From the NCBI GenBank assembly GCA_964538515.1, contig CAZIEW010000018.1, forward strand, positions 6,962 to 70,961: 64,000 bases of DNA. The letters run 5' to 3'. The notes under the pieces are model-generated. The model had not been told where the DNA came from and searched no databases. It saw only the letters and a list, made by a program, of their open reading frames with translations. Positions 27,098-36,975 of this stretch are shown piece after piece (the first letter of the stretch is position 1; the number at the start of each line of letters is the position of its first letter). The DNA comes from CALBZH01 sp964538515. GTDB lineage: Bacteria > Desulfobacterota > Syntrophobacteria > Syntrophobacterales > Syntrophobacteraceae. Both the position numbers and the translations under genes were made by a program.

Positions 27098-28843
27098 TCA
27101 TCCCTCTGCTCGGGCTAGAGCCAGGATTGCTTCCGCGTAGGCGTCCTTGAGTGCATGGAGGTATTCCTCGTTGATTCGGCCCCTCCACGTTTCTACCTCC
27201 AAAAACCGTTTGGGAATCGAGACGGCGCGGGGATCAAAGCCGGTCTTGAGGCGCGCTTGCCACCGCAGCCTCTGAACGTGACCGGAAAGCGCACCGGTTG
27301 AATCCGCCAGCGCGGTGTAGCCGATCGATCGGAGGCAATCGGCCAGAACCGGCTCCCCGTAGACGCCTCTCGCGAAAAGGCAGCTCACCATGGACGTGAG
27401 CAGCACCCGGGCGCGCTCGTCCTGCAACAGGAACTGGACCGCGTCGTCGACATCGGGGTCCTTGCCTTTCTGGTCATAGGAATACCCGCCGGTATCCAGG
27501 TGGGAATGCCGCAAACCGAGGGCTTGGGAGACAAAAAAGACCTCTCCCGTCGCGTAGCCCGCCATTTCCTGGCCCAGGACGCAAGCGAAGTCTTCCCCTC
27601 CGTAGTGCTTTGCAGCCTGCATGGCCCCCTGCCCGAGGAGCCGGTAGAAGTCGTTGGACGCCGCGCCCAGATGGCGGACCGCTTCCCGATAAGTCTTCTC
27701 ATCCCCAAACGCGAGCGGGACTATCGTCTCTTTCGTGGAGATGACTCCCTTTTCCAGAGCCTCCGTGGCCCAGGCCAGGGCCACGCCTGCCGACATGACG
27801 TCGAGCCCTTCGCGCTCGACCGTGTCGAGAAGCGCCAGCACGGAAAAGGCGTTCGTCACCTGGAGCATGGCGCCGCAGGCAAAAATGGGCTCGTGGTCGT
27901 AGGAAACCTGCCGGTACAAGTACCGGTTCTCACCCATGAAGCGCTCCCGGACAAATCCCAGGTGGATGCACCCGACGGGACAGCCGGCGCACGCGGCGTT
28001 TCGAAGCAGGGTGTCTCGAGCGAAAGTTTCGCCTGTGATGCCCTCGATCTGCGGATCACTCGTCTTTTGGAGGTTCCGAATGGGCAGCGCATGAATCCCG
28101 TTCAGAACCGCCATGTTGATGGGAGTCCCATAGTTGTGGTACTTCTCCATCATGTCGGTGTCGGTCATCTTGCGGTGCACCTCGGCGAAAAGCTTCGGGT
28201 ATTCCTTGCCCTCGGGCAGCGGAAAGGTCCCGTCGCCCAGGACGACGATCCCCTTGAGGTTCTTGGCGCCCATAACTGCTCCGCATCCGAGCCTTCCGAA
28301 GTGGCGGTAGGTATCCACGTTGATGCAGGCCATGGCCGACCGGTTCTCGCCCGCCGGCCCGATTCGCCAGATGCTCCGGTGCCCGGCCCCCTTGTACATG
28401 CGGCGAAGCATCTTGCCCGTCTTGAAGAGATCCATCCCCCACAGGAAATGGACGTCATCGACATCGAGATGCCTGGACCCAAGGGAAAGGCAGGAAGGCG
28501 TTCGCGCCTTTCCTCGAATGACCAGCGCATCGTAGTCCGCGAATCGAAGGGAGAGCGCCGACCGACCGCCGGCGTGGCTTTCGGCATACTGGTCATGGTA
28601 GGGGGACTTGAACGCGCACACGGTCTTGCTCATCAGCGGAAACGCACCCGTAAGGGGGCCAATGGCGAAGATCAGCGGCTGGTCGGGGTCGTCCCAGGGT
28701 CGGGCCGGAAGGGCGTAGCGGTCGAAGAGCTGGGCTGCGAGCCCGCTCCCGCCTGCGACCGTGTCCCGTCCGTCAACGGCTTCGATGATGCCGCGCCCTG
28801 ATGACAGGTCAACGAGTAACACTCTGAAATGATCCCTGATCAT
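27098..28843 (-). CDS. Aldehyde:ferredoxin oxidoreductase (tungsten-type)
   Basis: AOR-family enzyme oxidising an aldehyde to the acid with ferredoxin as acceptor, or the reverse, at a tungsten-bis-pyranopterin site. 581 residues, slightly short for the family. N-terminal domain VLLVDLSSGRG and VAGGSGLAAQLFDRY; cofactor region GPAGENRSAMACINVDTYRHFGRLGCGAVMG; 4Fe-4S ligands in NAACAGCPVGCIHLG, with the distal Cys probably in MVSCLFARGVYG. ATG 28843 follows GGAGGGGG and overlaps the ferredoxin gene's stop (ATGA). The paired four-cluster ferredoxin is its likely electron partner. Confidence 0.9.
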   Translation of the reverse strand: MIRDHFRVLLVDLSSGRGIIEAVDGRDTVAGGSGLAAQLFDRYALPARPWDDPDQPLIFAIGPLTGAFPLMSKTVCAFKSPYHDQYAESHAGGRSALSLRFADYDALVIRGKARTPSCLSLGSRHLDVDDVHFLWGMDLFKTGKMLRRMYKGAGHRSIWRIGPAGENRSAMACINVDTYRHFGRLGCGAVMGAKNLKGIVVLGDGTFPLPEGKEYPKLFAEVHRKMTDTDMMEKYHNYGTPINMAVLNGIHALPIRNLQKTSDPQIEGITGETFARDTLLRNAACAGCPVGCIHLGFVRERFMGENRYLYRQVSYDHEPIFACGAMLQVTNAFSVLALLDTVEREGLDVMSAGVALAWATEALEKGVISTKETIVPLAFGDEKTYREAVRHLGAASNDFYRLLGQGAMQAAKHYGGEDFACVLGQEMAGYATGEVFFVSQALGLRHSHLDTGGYSYDQKGKDPDVDDAVQFLLQDERARVLLTSMVSCLFARGVYGEPVLADCLRSIGYTALADSTGALSGHVQRLRWQARLKTGFDPRAVSIPKRFLEVETWRGRINEEYLHALKDAYAEAILALARAEG

Positions 28844-29283
28844 AATGCCCCCTCCTGAGCGTTGCCGCTCTCCGCTGGTCCTGGCTCCACGTCCATGAGC
28901 TCCAGGCAATCATGCGGACAAAATGAGACACAGCGTCCGCAATGGATGCACACGAAGGGCTCCCGTGTCTCGTCGAGGAAGACGGCGTCCACCGGGCAAG
29001 CCTTGGCACACTCGCCGCAGCGGATGCACAGGCTCTTCTTCACCACAACCCCGCCGCCTTTTCTCTGGGAGTAGGCACCCGTCGGGCAGGCCTCCACGCA
29101 TGGCGCGGGCAGACACGCAAGGCACGTTCGGGCCTCGAAGCCCGTCGAAAGCCCTCCGGATGAGGAAATGCGGATTCCAGCCGTATCCCACGAAAGGTTC
29201 TTGTGCACAAGACGGGCGCACGCCAGGGAGCAGGAATGGCACCCGATGCAGCGCTCCATACGCGGTGCGGTGAGGATTTTCAT
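28840..29283 (-). CDS. Four-cluster 4Fe-4S ferredoxin-like electron carrier
   Basis: 147-residue iron-sulfur protein of the DMSO reductase B-subunit/HycB type. Four complete cysteine groups are visible: CIGCHSCSLAC, CLACLPAPCVEAC, CIRCGECAKAC and CIHCGRCVSFC, i.e. 16 ligands for four 4Fe-4S clusters. ATG 29283 follows GGAAGGAGG. The gene overlaps the AOR gene by 4 bases, so it is almost certainly the AOR's electron-transfer subunit, as in described AOR complexes. Confidence 0.92.
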   Translation of the reverse strand: MKILTAPRMERCIGCHSCSLACARLVHKNLSWDTAGIRISSSGGLSTGFEARTCLACLPAPCVEACPTGAYSQRKGGGVVVKKSLCIRCGECAKACPVDAVFLDETREPFVCIHCGRCVSFCPHDCLELMDVEPGPAESGNAQEGAL

Positions 29284-29382
29284 GGTGGCCTCCTTCCAGA
29301 TTCGCTTACTCGGTCATCGGACTCAAGAGCCAGCAAAAAAGTTGCGCCTGCCGAGACGGAAAACTCACGGGCCGTGTCGGGA

Positions 29383-29868
29383 TCATGACGAGCGCATCCG
29401 AATTTCTTCCTTGTAGCCGAACGAGCGACTGTTGTCGATCAGGCGAATCCAGTCCGGGGTCAGTTTGTAGACGTCGGCCTCCCGCAGGCGCGACGCGATG
29501 GTCGCTTCGTTGGTGTCTTTCGGCCGTTCGAGCAGTGTCCCTACGTCGGGGAATTTGGCGAGGAATCGCTTTAAGGCCGTCAGGCGGGCCATGCCTTCCA
29601 GGACCGTCACCCCACCCTCCAGCTGGACGCCTCGAATGTCCGCCCAGCTTCCGCAATCGCCATGGATCGCCCCGGCCGCCCGCCCGCCGGCAGCGAGGTT
29701 GCGACCGTGACGCGTGCGACGATCCGAAACGAAATACAGGTTGAGCGCGTCGTCATTGACGTAGAAAACGGGCGTGGCCCAAGGCTCCTCACCCGCGCAC
29801 GTGGCGAGCGTGAGCGTCTTGTGCGCCTCCAGGAGGCGCCGGATGGCCTGGCGTGCTTCATCCATCAC
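29383..29868 (-). CDS. Pyridoxamine 5'-phosphate oxidase-like flavin-binding protein
   Basis: 161-residue split-barrel protein of the PNPOx-like superfamily, likely binding FMN or F420. N-terminal AHKTLTLATCAGEEPWATPVFYVNDD and LYFVSDRRTRHGRNLAAG are typical strands and flavin-phosphate contacts. True pyridoxamine-phosphate oxidase is unlikely because the C-terminal substrate residues are absent. It overlaps ubiX by 11 bases; cotranscription is near certain. A flavin link with UbiX (prenyl-FMN synthesis) is possible but unproved. Confidence 0.8.
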   Translation of the reverse strand: MMDEARQAIRRLLEAHKTLTLATCAGEEPWATPVFYVNDDALNLYFVSDRRTRHGRNLAAGGRAAGAIHGDCGSWADIRGVQLEGGVTVLEGMARLTALKRFLAKFPDVGTLLERPKDTNEATIASRLREADVYKLTPDWIRLIDNSRSFGYKEEIRMRSS

Positions 29869-30475
29869 CGGATCGCTCCCTCCTCGGCGTCACCTCGGAC
29901 GCGCGGGGCTCCTCTCCCTCCCATCGGTGGAACAGGCGATGGTCCAGCTCGAGGTAGTCAAAGGCCTTGCCGATGGTCTGATCGATGATGTCCTCTATGG
30001 TTCGGGGCTTGTGGTAAAAGGCGGGTATCGGCGGCAGAAGGTGAGCACCCAGGTCCGCGGCCTTGACCATCAGCTCGAGGTGCCCCTTGTGCAAGGGAGT
30101 CTCCCGCACCACCAGCACGAGCTTCCGCTTTTCCTTGAGACAGACGTCCGCGGCCCGGGTCAGCAGATTGTCGGCGTAGGAATGAACGATGCCTGAGAGG
30201 CTTTTGATGCTGCAGGGAATCACGATCATGCCGTCGGTCTTGAAGGACCCCGACGAAATCGCCGCCGCGAGATTTTCCGGGTGGTGAACGACATCGGCCA
30301 TCGCCTCGACCGCCTTGACGGCATGGTCCGTTTCGATTCCGATGTTCAGGCACGCCCCTTTCGACAAGACCAGATGGGTTTCCACATCTTCCATGTCCTT
30401 CAAGTGCATGAGAGCGCGGATTCCGTAAATCACGCCCGAGGCACCACTCATGCCGACGATGATGCGCTTTTTCAT
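29858..30475 (-). CDS. ubiX: UbiX-family flavin prenyltransferase
   Basis: Prenylates FMN with dimethylallyl phosphate to make the prenyl-FMN cofactor used by UbiD-type (de)carboxylases. 205 residues from ATG 30475, preceded by GAGGAGG; the longer frame to 30577 lacks homology. Family motifs: VGMSGASGVIYGIRAL at the N-terminus, SGSFKTDGMIVIPCSIKSLSGI, and RKLVLVVRETPLHKGHLELM, followed by IPAFYHKPRTIEDI. No UbiD gene is in the window. First gene of the UbiX-PNPOx minus-strand pair. Confidence 0.93.
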   Translation of the reverse strand: MKKRIIVGMSGASGVIYGIRALMHLKDMEDVETHLVLSKGACLNIGIETDHAVKAVEAMADVVHHPENLAAAISSGSFKTDGMIVIPCSIKSLSGIVHSYADNLLTRAADVCLKEKRKLVLVVRETPLHKGHLELMVKAADLGAHLLPPIPAFYHKPRTIEDIIDQTIGKAFDYLELDHRLFHRWEGEEPRASEVTPRRERSGDG

Positions 30476-30777
30476 GGGGACGTTCCTCCTCGCGGGCTCA
30501 GCACGGAGCCGAACGAATTCGCATTCAGAGTTGTCGAGACCCAGGCATTCTCTATACACTACGACGGGATGGAGCAAGTCGTTCCTTCATCTCGAGACAA
30601 CAGCATGAACATTTTCCTTGGACGTGCCCCACTCTGCCGCTACACTGCTCCCCAGGCGCCTGACAAATCTCCAGATCGCGGTCGGACGGTTTACGTCCTT
30701 TCTCGTAGACAGCATGGCATTCACTCGCAATCTTCAGGATCTTCGTCGAAGGTTGTCGGATCGTGGAGGAGAGGCCT
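30476..30777. other. Divergent intergenic region between ubiX and a small plus-strand gene
   Basis: 302 bases expected to hold promoters for both directions. A TATAGA box exists on the minus strand near 30553, but no well-spaced -35 accompanies it. No RNA or gene is recognised. Confidence 0.4.
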
Positions 30778-31053
30778 ATGACGACTCCCGTCGATTATCT
30801 GGATGTTGAATGGCAGATGGAGCGACTTTCAAGCTTCCACAAGGAATACCAGCATTTCGAGAGGGAGCACCTCGAGCTCAGGACACTCCTGCGCGACGCC
30901 GAAACCGCACTCCGGTCCGATCCCGAGAACGAGGCCCATCGAGTGAGAGAATATTATTTGAAACGGAGGCTGGGGGAGATCGAGGAGCGATGTCCGTGGC
31001 TCGCATCGGGCAATGCGCCGGAAATCGTGCTCTGGACGCCGTTCTGCGGGTAA
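30778..31053 (+). CDS. Small conserved-looking hypothetical protein, helical
   Basis: 91-residue acidic/basic helical protein of unknown function. Residues about 10-75 are highly charged with heptad-like spacing (VEWQMERLSSFHKEYQHFER, LRTLLRDAETAL), suggesting a coiled coil; the tail ends LASGNAPEIVLWTPFCG. ATG 30778 is chosen because GGAGGAGAGG lies directly upstream; a GTG at 30763 falls inside that site. It precedes the AsmA gene by 91 bases on the same strand. Confidence 0.65.
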   Translation: MTTPVDYLDVEWQMERLSSFHKEYQHFEREHLELRTLLRDAETALRSDPENEAHRVREYYLKRRLGEIEERCPWLASGNAPEIVLWTPFCG

Positions 31054-31144
31054 GCGGCTCAACCTCCACCACGGCTCTTTGCTGCAAGCTGGTCCTCTTT
31101 GGAGCAACAATCCGTAACGAGAACCGGGATGAAGGGAGACGAAC

Positions 31145-33484
31145 ATGGGCAAGGTGGTCAAGGTCGTTTTCGTGATAGTCGGAGTGTGTCTTCTGATCAT
31201 CGGGGCTGCCGTTGGGTATGTCGTCGCCACCTTCGATGCCGGCCAATACAAAGGGGTCGTGATTGATGCCGTGAAGAGCGCCACCCATCGGACGCTGCGG
31301 CTCGAAGGCGAGATACATCTGTCTGTTTTTCCGCAGCTCGCGCTGTCGGTGTCCCGGGCCTCCCTCTCCGAGCCGAATTCGGACCAGGTCTTCCTGCAAG
31401 CCGAAGCCGTGCGGGCATCCGTCCGCCTCCTCCCGCTGCTGTCCAAGCGCGTGGAGATCAAGCGCATGGAGATCAAGGGAGCGGTGGCGCACGTGGTACG
31501 CTCGAAAGAGGGCAAGCTGAACTTTGAAGACCTCCTCGGGGCGGGCGCGACCAAGCCCGGGAAGTCGCTGGAGCCGCCTCCCGGCAGCGAGGGGAAGCCC
31601 ACACTCCCGAAGCCACCTCAAACGCCACCGTCCGCCGCGACGATTGAAGTTGTGGCCGTCGAGCTGGATGGGGCAACGATCGATTACCTGGACGAAGCCG
31701 AGAACAAGCGCTATGCCCTTTCAAACGTCCAAGTGCAAACGGGGCGCATCGCAGACGGAGCACCGGGCTCGGTTCGTGTCGCATTCGCCCTCAAGACCGA
31801 TCAGCCCGCCGTGGATGTGACGGTCGCCGGGAAGACGGATTTCTTGTTCGAGGCCTCAAAGCAGCATGTTCGATTGAACGACCTCGATCTGACCGTTAAG
31901 GGCATCTGCCCCGGTGTGACCGGACTCGACACCGTCGCCCGGGGCGATATCGACGTCTCGGGAGCGACGTCGGAGATCTTGATCTCCAAGCTCGAGGTCA
32001 GCGCATCGGGAAAGCGGCCGGACGGCGACTTCAAGCTCAAGCTCGAGATCCCCAAGCTCGCGGTGACTCGGGACAAAATTAGCGGCGAGACGATCCGCCT
32101 CAATATGACCGCGAAAGATGCCAAACAGACCACGGCCATGCAGATGAAAATCCCGGGGATCGAAGGCACCCGCCAGACGTTCTCGCTGGGGCCCGTGGAT
32201 GCCGAACTGAGCGTCGAGGGGAGCGGGCGCTCAATCAAGGCCAAGCTGAGCTCGAAAGTGACCGGCAATGCGGAGGCCAGGCAGTTCGAAATCTCTCAGC
32301 TCACCCTGGTGGTGAACGCTGTCGATCCTTCCCTTCCCAAGAGCCCCGTGGACGCCAAGATTGAAGGATCGGCCCAGCTCGACCTGGCCAAAGAAGACGT
32401 GGCCGCCCAGTTCGCAGCCCAGCTGGATGAAAGCCGAATCGACGGGAAGGTGGGTGTCACGCGCTTCGATCAACCGGCCTACACGTTCGACCTCGGGATC
32501 GATCAGCTCGACGCGGACCGCTACCTGGCAAGACCAGATGCCAAGAAGACGGACGGAGCCGGACGAGAAGCAAAACCCGTTCAGACGGGGGAAAAGGGCC
32601 CAGAAAAACCCATGGACCTCTCGGGTCTCAAGTCCGTGACAGCCAACGGCGACATCCGTATCGGGCGTTTCAAGGGGGCCAATGTCAAAGCGTCTCAGGT
32701 CCGGGCCGAAATCAAGCTGGGCAATGGACGCTTGGACATGAGTCCTTTCACGGCGAGCCTCTATGATGGAAGTCTCTCGGGGGCGTTTTCGGCTCAGTCC
32801 GCGTCCACGCCGACCTTCGCCCTGAAACAGCAGCTCTCCGGCGTCAATGTGGGGGCGCTCTTGAAGGATGCCGCCGGCAGTGAGAAGCTCGAAGGCAAAG
32901 GCACGTTCTCCCTCGATGTGACGACTCAGGGGTCCACGACAACCGCGCTCAAGAAGGGACTCAACGGCACGAGCGCCCTCTCGGTGGTCGACGGGTCCAT
33001 CAAAGGAATCGATCTGGCCGCTACCCTCCGGGAAGCCAAAGACAAGCTGCGCGAGCTGCGCGGGAAGAAGACCCAGGCAGAAGACAAGTCCAAGAAAACC
33101 GCCTTTACGGAGCTCAAGGCCACCTTCACCATCAGGAACGGTGTCGCCCATAACAGCGACCTTTCCCTGAAGTCTCCGCTCCTGCGTGTGGCGGGCGAGG
33201 GGCAGATCGACATCGGCGACGACCGGCTGGACTATCGTTTGAAGCCAACTCTCGTGGGAACGACAAAGGGGCAGGGAGGACGTGAAGCCTCGGACCTGGC
33301 CGGAATAACCATCCCGGTACGTATCACCGGCCCCCTCAAGGATCCCCAGTACACCCTGGACACCAGCGGCCTGGTCGAAGAGCTCGGGAAAGGCCTGTTG
33401 GACAAAGCCACAGAGAGCCTCAAAGGCGACAAAGGGGGCGGCCAGAAAGTCCAGGACCGCCTGAAGGGCCTTTTAGGACGCTGA
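31145..33484 (+). CDS. AsmA-family (AsmA-like) envelope protein
   Basis: 779-residue AsmA-superfamily protein, inner-membrane anchored and periplasmic. The family is linked to outer-membrane biogenesis and, in the wider superfamily, bulk phospholipid transport. N-terminal helix VVFVIVGVCLLIIGAAVGYV is followed by the AsmA start DAGQYKGVVIDAVKSATHRTL; repeated beta-strand-rich segments make up the rest, and the C-terminal conserved part reads LRVAGEGQIDIGDDRLDYRL. A Pro/Lys-rich linker at about 133-160 separates the N-terminal domain. GGGAG precedes ATG 31145. Confidence 0.88.
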   Translation: MGKVVKVVFVIVGVCLLIIGAAVGYVVATFDAGQYKGVVIDAVKSATHRTLRLEGEIHLSVFPQLALSVSRASLSEPNSDQVFLQAEAVRASVRLLPLLSKRVEIKRMEIKGAVAHVVRSKEGKLNFEDLLGAGATKPGKSLEPPPGSEGKPTLPKPPQTPPSAATIEVVAVELDGATIDYLDEAENKRYALSNVQVQTGRIADGAPGSVRVAFALKTDQPAVDVTVAGKTDFLFEASKQHVRLNDLDLTVKGICPGVTGLDTVARGDIDVSGATSEILISKLEVSASGKRPDGDFKLKLEIPKLAVTRDKISGETIRLNMTAKDAKQTTAMQMKIPGIEGTRQTFSLGPVDAELSVEGSGRSIKAKLSSKVTGNAEARQFEISQLTLVVNAVDPSLPKSPVDAKIEGSAQLDLAKEDVAAQFAAQLDESRIDGKVGVTRFDQPAYTFDLGIDQLDADRYLARPDAKKTDGAGREAKPVQTGEKGPEKPMDLSGLKSVTANGDIRIGRFKGANVKASQVRAEIKLGNGRLDMSPFTASLYDGSLSGAFSAQSASTPTFALKQQLSGVNVGALLKDAAGSEKLEGKGTFSLDVTTQGSTTTALKKGLNGTSALSVVDGSIKGIDLAATLREAKDKLRELRGKKTQAEDKSKKTAFTELKATFTIRNGVAHNSDLSLKSPLLRVAGEGQIDIGDDRLDYRLKPTLVGTTKGQGGREASDLAGITIPVRITGPLKDPQYTLDTSGLVEELGKGLLDKATESLKGDKGGGQKVQDRLKGLLGR

Positions 33485-33557
33485 GCCTGTCCAATGAACG
33501 GAGACCTACAGTGTCCGCGAAGACCGCGTTCATCTTCCGGGTGCGGCAGCATTGGGG

Positions 33558-35995
33558 CTACACCTCGGAGGACGGACGCTCTTCAGGATGCAGCGCTCTC
33601 CTGACGGCGAGGGCCAGTTCTTTCATGACGAGCGGTTTATTCAGGAGCTCCTGAATACCGCATTGCTCGACGGTTTGCTCCGTGACGAGCTCGCTGAAGC
33701 CGGTGCAAAGCACAACGGGCATGTCCGGCCGCATTGAAAGGACTTCTCGGGCAATGTCCAGGCCGGTGATCCTGGGCATCGTCATGTCCGTAANNNNNNN
33801 NNNNNNNNNNNNNNNNNNNNNNNNNNNNNNNNNNNNNNNNNNNNNNNNNNNNNNNNNNNNNNNNNNNNNNNNNNNNNNNNNNNNNNNNNNNNNAGGACTT
33901 CTCGGGCAATGTCCAGGCCGGTGATCCTGGGCATCGTCATGTCCGTAATGACCAGATCGAAGGCCTGCGGCGCTGCTTTGAACTGCTCCAAAGCAAGGGT
34001 GCTGTCGGTAAACGCGGTGACGGTATACCCAAGCCGGGACAGAAAGGCTTTTCCCATCTCACACAACATCTGCTCGTCATCGATAAGGAGGATCCGTTCG
34101 CTCCCGGTCGGAAGGGGCGAGCCCACAGCGCTTTCCTCACTTCCTCCCGCCAGATTCACCAGAGGCAAGTGGATCCGGAACCGCGCTCCTTTGCCCGGTC
34201 TGCTGTCAACCGTGATGCGACCCCTATGGCTCTTCACGATGCCATGAACCACGGACAGCCCCAGTCCGGTCCCCTCCCCCTGCTGCTTCGTGGTGAAGAA
34301 AGGATCGAATATCTTGGCGATCGTTTCTTCACTCATGCCGGCACCGCTGTCGGACACCTCCAGGCACGCATACGATCCAACCGGCAGATCGTGCTGCTCC
34401 ATGCCAGGCAAAATCCGCTCAGGCTTCAGGGAAACACGCAGGATCCCGCCTTCCCGCCCCATGGCCTGCTTGGCGTTCGTACACAGGTTCAAGATGACTT
34501 GGTGGATCCGGGTCGGATCCGCGAGGACGGTCCCCGTCATGGGATCGAGCTCCTCACGGATTTCAATGGTAGACGGCAGGGTGGCGCGCAGGAGTTGGAG
34601 AGCCTCCTGCACCACGACATGGATCCTGACGGGCTTTCGGTCCAACTCGCTCTGACGGCTGAAGGCAAGGATCTGCTTGACCAGCTCCTTAGCCCTGTTT
34701 CCAGCCTTCATCACCTGAGCGAGGTGGGGGACGGCGGGCGAGTCGGAATCGAGATCGTCCAATGCGAGCTCCGTGAAGCCGAGCACGGCCGCCAAGATGT
34801 TGTTGAAGTCGTGGGCGATGCCACCGGCGAGAGTCCCCACGGCTTCCATCTTCTGGGCTTGCAGGAGCTGTTCTTCGAGCTGCGCTCGCTCCTCGGCGGC
34901 CCTTCGCCTCTCCGTCACATCATGGGCAATGCCTTCCACGGCGATCACAGCTCCCCGCTCGTCGAAGACAGGCGTGTCGCTCGCTTCCACCCAGACGCTC
35001 TGTCCGTTCCGGTGTTTCAACGCCATCAGAAAAGACGGCTGTTTGACCCCTTCCATGCTGAGCATCGTGTGCTCTCGAGCGGCCTCATTCGCAGGGTCAT
35101 CGGCAAGAAACATGTCGAAACGATTTAGAAATTCTTCCTGAGTATAGCCCAGGATGTGGGTAATGGACGGACTCACGAATTGAATGACCCCGGCCGCATC
35201 ATGCGAATAGAAGAAGTAGTCCGCCTGGAGGTTTTCGGTGATGCGTCGGAACTTGTCCTCACTCAGGACCAGGGAGCGCTCGGCGGATTTTCTCGCCTCG
35301 ATGTCCCGGATCAGGTTCTCACGCATTTCATTGATCGCCGAGCTGACGAGTCCGATCTCGTCGTCTTCATGGCCGCGTCGCCGATCGATTCTAAGCGGGG
35401 TTTCCAGCTGAGACAGGTTCAGAGAAAGTGCGTACTGGGCGAGGGCGTGAAGGGGCCTCCCCACCATCAGATAAAACAGAACAAACAGGAAAGCCGCGAC
35501 GAGGAAGGTTTGGACGGCTTCCGAAGCGAGTATGAGTCCCGCCTTGTCCGCGAGTCGATCCGTCAGACCCTCTGGGCAAGCCTGCACGATCAAGGTCCCA
35601 AGAGACTGCCGTCTGTCGCGATGCTCAAAAACCAGAGGGTACTCGCGCCTCATCCCGTGCGTCGGGTGCGGGGCTCCCAGGCTCTCCACAACGGTGCCAT
35701 TGCTCCGCACTTCAACGTAGTTGATGGCCGGCAGCTGCAGAATGCCGGCCAGTTGGACGCGCAGCATGTCCAGGTCGAGCGTCCACAAACAGGACTCGAT
35801 GCTCGGCACTCGGCTGTTCCCTATTTCGGCAAACCGTTGCTCGACCTCCGCCAGCTCCCTCCGGTATTCGTAGTGCAGCTGAGCTGCCGTCCGAATTAGG
35901 GTCAGCATGAAGCTGGAAAGGACCACATAGAAGAAGAGTCTGCGTCCGATGCCGTGCCGTTGTCCGAAGAATCCGCTCAAGACGTTTCCCCTCAA
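33558..35995 (-). CDS. PAS hybrid sensor histidine kinase with receiver domain (interrupted only by an assembly gap)
   Basis: Two-component hybrid kinase. N-terminal helix (RRLFFYVVLSSFMLTLIRTA), periplasmic sensor domain (about 45-165), second helix (AAFLFVLFYLMVGRPL), HAMP-like linker, PAS domain (ENLQADYFFYSHDAAGVIQF; PAC end IAHDVTERRRAAEE), HisKA with phospho-His in GGIAHDFNNILAAVLG, HATPase with N-box NLCTNAKQAM and G-boxes DSGAGMSEETIAKIFDPFF and GTGLGLSVVHGIV, then a receiver (ILLIDDEQM, ITDMTMPRITGLD). A 100-N run splits the receiver, but identical 55-base copies flank the Ns; removing one copy plus the Ns (155 bases) restores one open frame of 760 residues. The 5' end overlaps the binding-protein gene by 4 bases (ATGA), pointing to a ligand-sensing pair. 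Confidence 0.88.
33739..33948. other. Scaffold gap (100 N, 33794-33893) flanked by identical 55-base copies
   Basis: Bases 33739-33793 and 33894-33948 are identical. The copies abut the N-run exactly, as expected when two contigs overlapping by one k-mer were scaffolded but not merged. Not a biological repeat. Confidence 0.9.
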
Positions 35996-36720
35996 GGCAG
36001 ATAAGGGTTCAGAACCGCTTGCTGAAGCCGGTCGTAGGAGCCGTCTTGCTTGATAGCCCGAAGGGCCTCGGTAAGCCGCGGCACCAGTGCTTCCTGACTC
36101 TTGTGGAGGTAAAGAAACATTTCGCGAACCGCAAGCGGCGGGTCCAGCACGCTGACCCCTTTGAGACCGTTGTCCTTGATAAGGCCAAGGCCATTGAGTC
36201 GGTTATACACCACAAGCTCCACGCGTCCATCAAGAAGCATGTCAAAGAGAATCTCAGGGGTTTTGACGCACTTGACTTCTTTATCACTTCGAACATTCAT
36301 TTCCAGGATTTTCCACCCCCGGATGATCCCCACCTCATAAGGTCGAAGGGATTCCCACCCGTCGATTCTAGCTTTGACTCCGGTCGTGAACGCGACGAAT
36401 TCGAAATCGACGATCCGTTCGGGCACCCTCACAAGGTTGTGGTAAAGACTGTCCATGTCGCGGATCCGAACGTAGACTCCCTGCTCCACCCCTTCGTTGG
36501 CGTTGATCAACGATCGCTCTGCCGGAAGATGGACGACTTTCACATTCATGCCGATTCGTCGAAATGCCTCTTTCACCAGTTGATCGATGAAACCGGTGTC
36601 GTCCGCTCGGGACAACGGCGAGCTGTCCGCGGTCGCGATGTGTATGACCGGGCGTGCCGCGATCTCTCCAGGCAGGAGCGCGCACGTGCAAACCAGAATC
36701 AACCAGAAGCGATGCCACAC
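35992..36720 (-). CDS. Periplasmic amino-acid-type (SBP family 3) binding protein
   Basis: 242-residue predicted periplasmic protein of the bacterial solute-binding family 3. Signal peptide MWHRFWLILVCTCALLPGEIAA, then IHIATADSSPLSRADDTGF and DQLVKEAFRRIGMNVKVVHLPAERSL typical of the first lobe, and MLLDGRVELVVYNRLNGLGL of the second. No transporter genes are adjacent; the stop overlaps the start of the hybrid kinase as ATGA, so it likely presents a ligand to the kinase's periplasmic domain (inference). Confidence 0.82.
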   Translation of the reverse strand: MWHRFWLILVCTCALLPGEIAARPVIHIATADSSPLSRADDTGFIDQLVKEAFRRIGMNVKVVHLPAERSLINANEGVEQGVYVRIRDMDSLYHNLVRVPERIVDFEFVAFTTGVKARIDGWESLRPYEVGIIRGWKILEMNVRSDKEVKCVKTPEILFDMLLDGRVELVVYNRLNGLGLIKDNGLKGVSVLDPPLAVREMFLYLHKSQEALVPRLTEALRAIKQDGSYDRLQQAVLNPYLP

Positions 36721-36975
36721 TGGGGGCTATCCTTGCCAAACGCCCACGACGGGCATTGTTCGTCTCCAGCAGCACTCGGGGTGCCGATCCCGATCCTGCA
36801 TGGACGCCTCATGCAAAAGTCGCGCATCGGCAGTCCACGTCCCTTTGAAAAATGAACGGGCCCCGGGCTTAACGACGTCCGCGAGCCGGGCCGCGTTTGC
36901 CGTTGTTGAACCTCGGACCGCGTGTTAAAGAATCTATACAGAATGTCGAACCCTCAGCATGCAAGGAGTCGCGCC

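Noticed and set aside
33558..33785. A separate 75-residue receiver fragment gene.
   Set aside because: It is the 3' end of the hybrid kinase, separated only by the duplicated 55 bases and the N-run.
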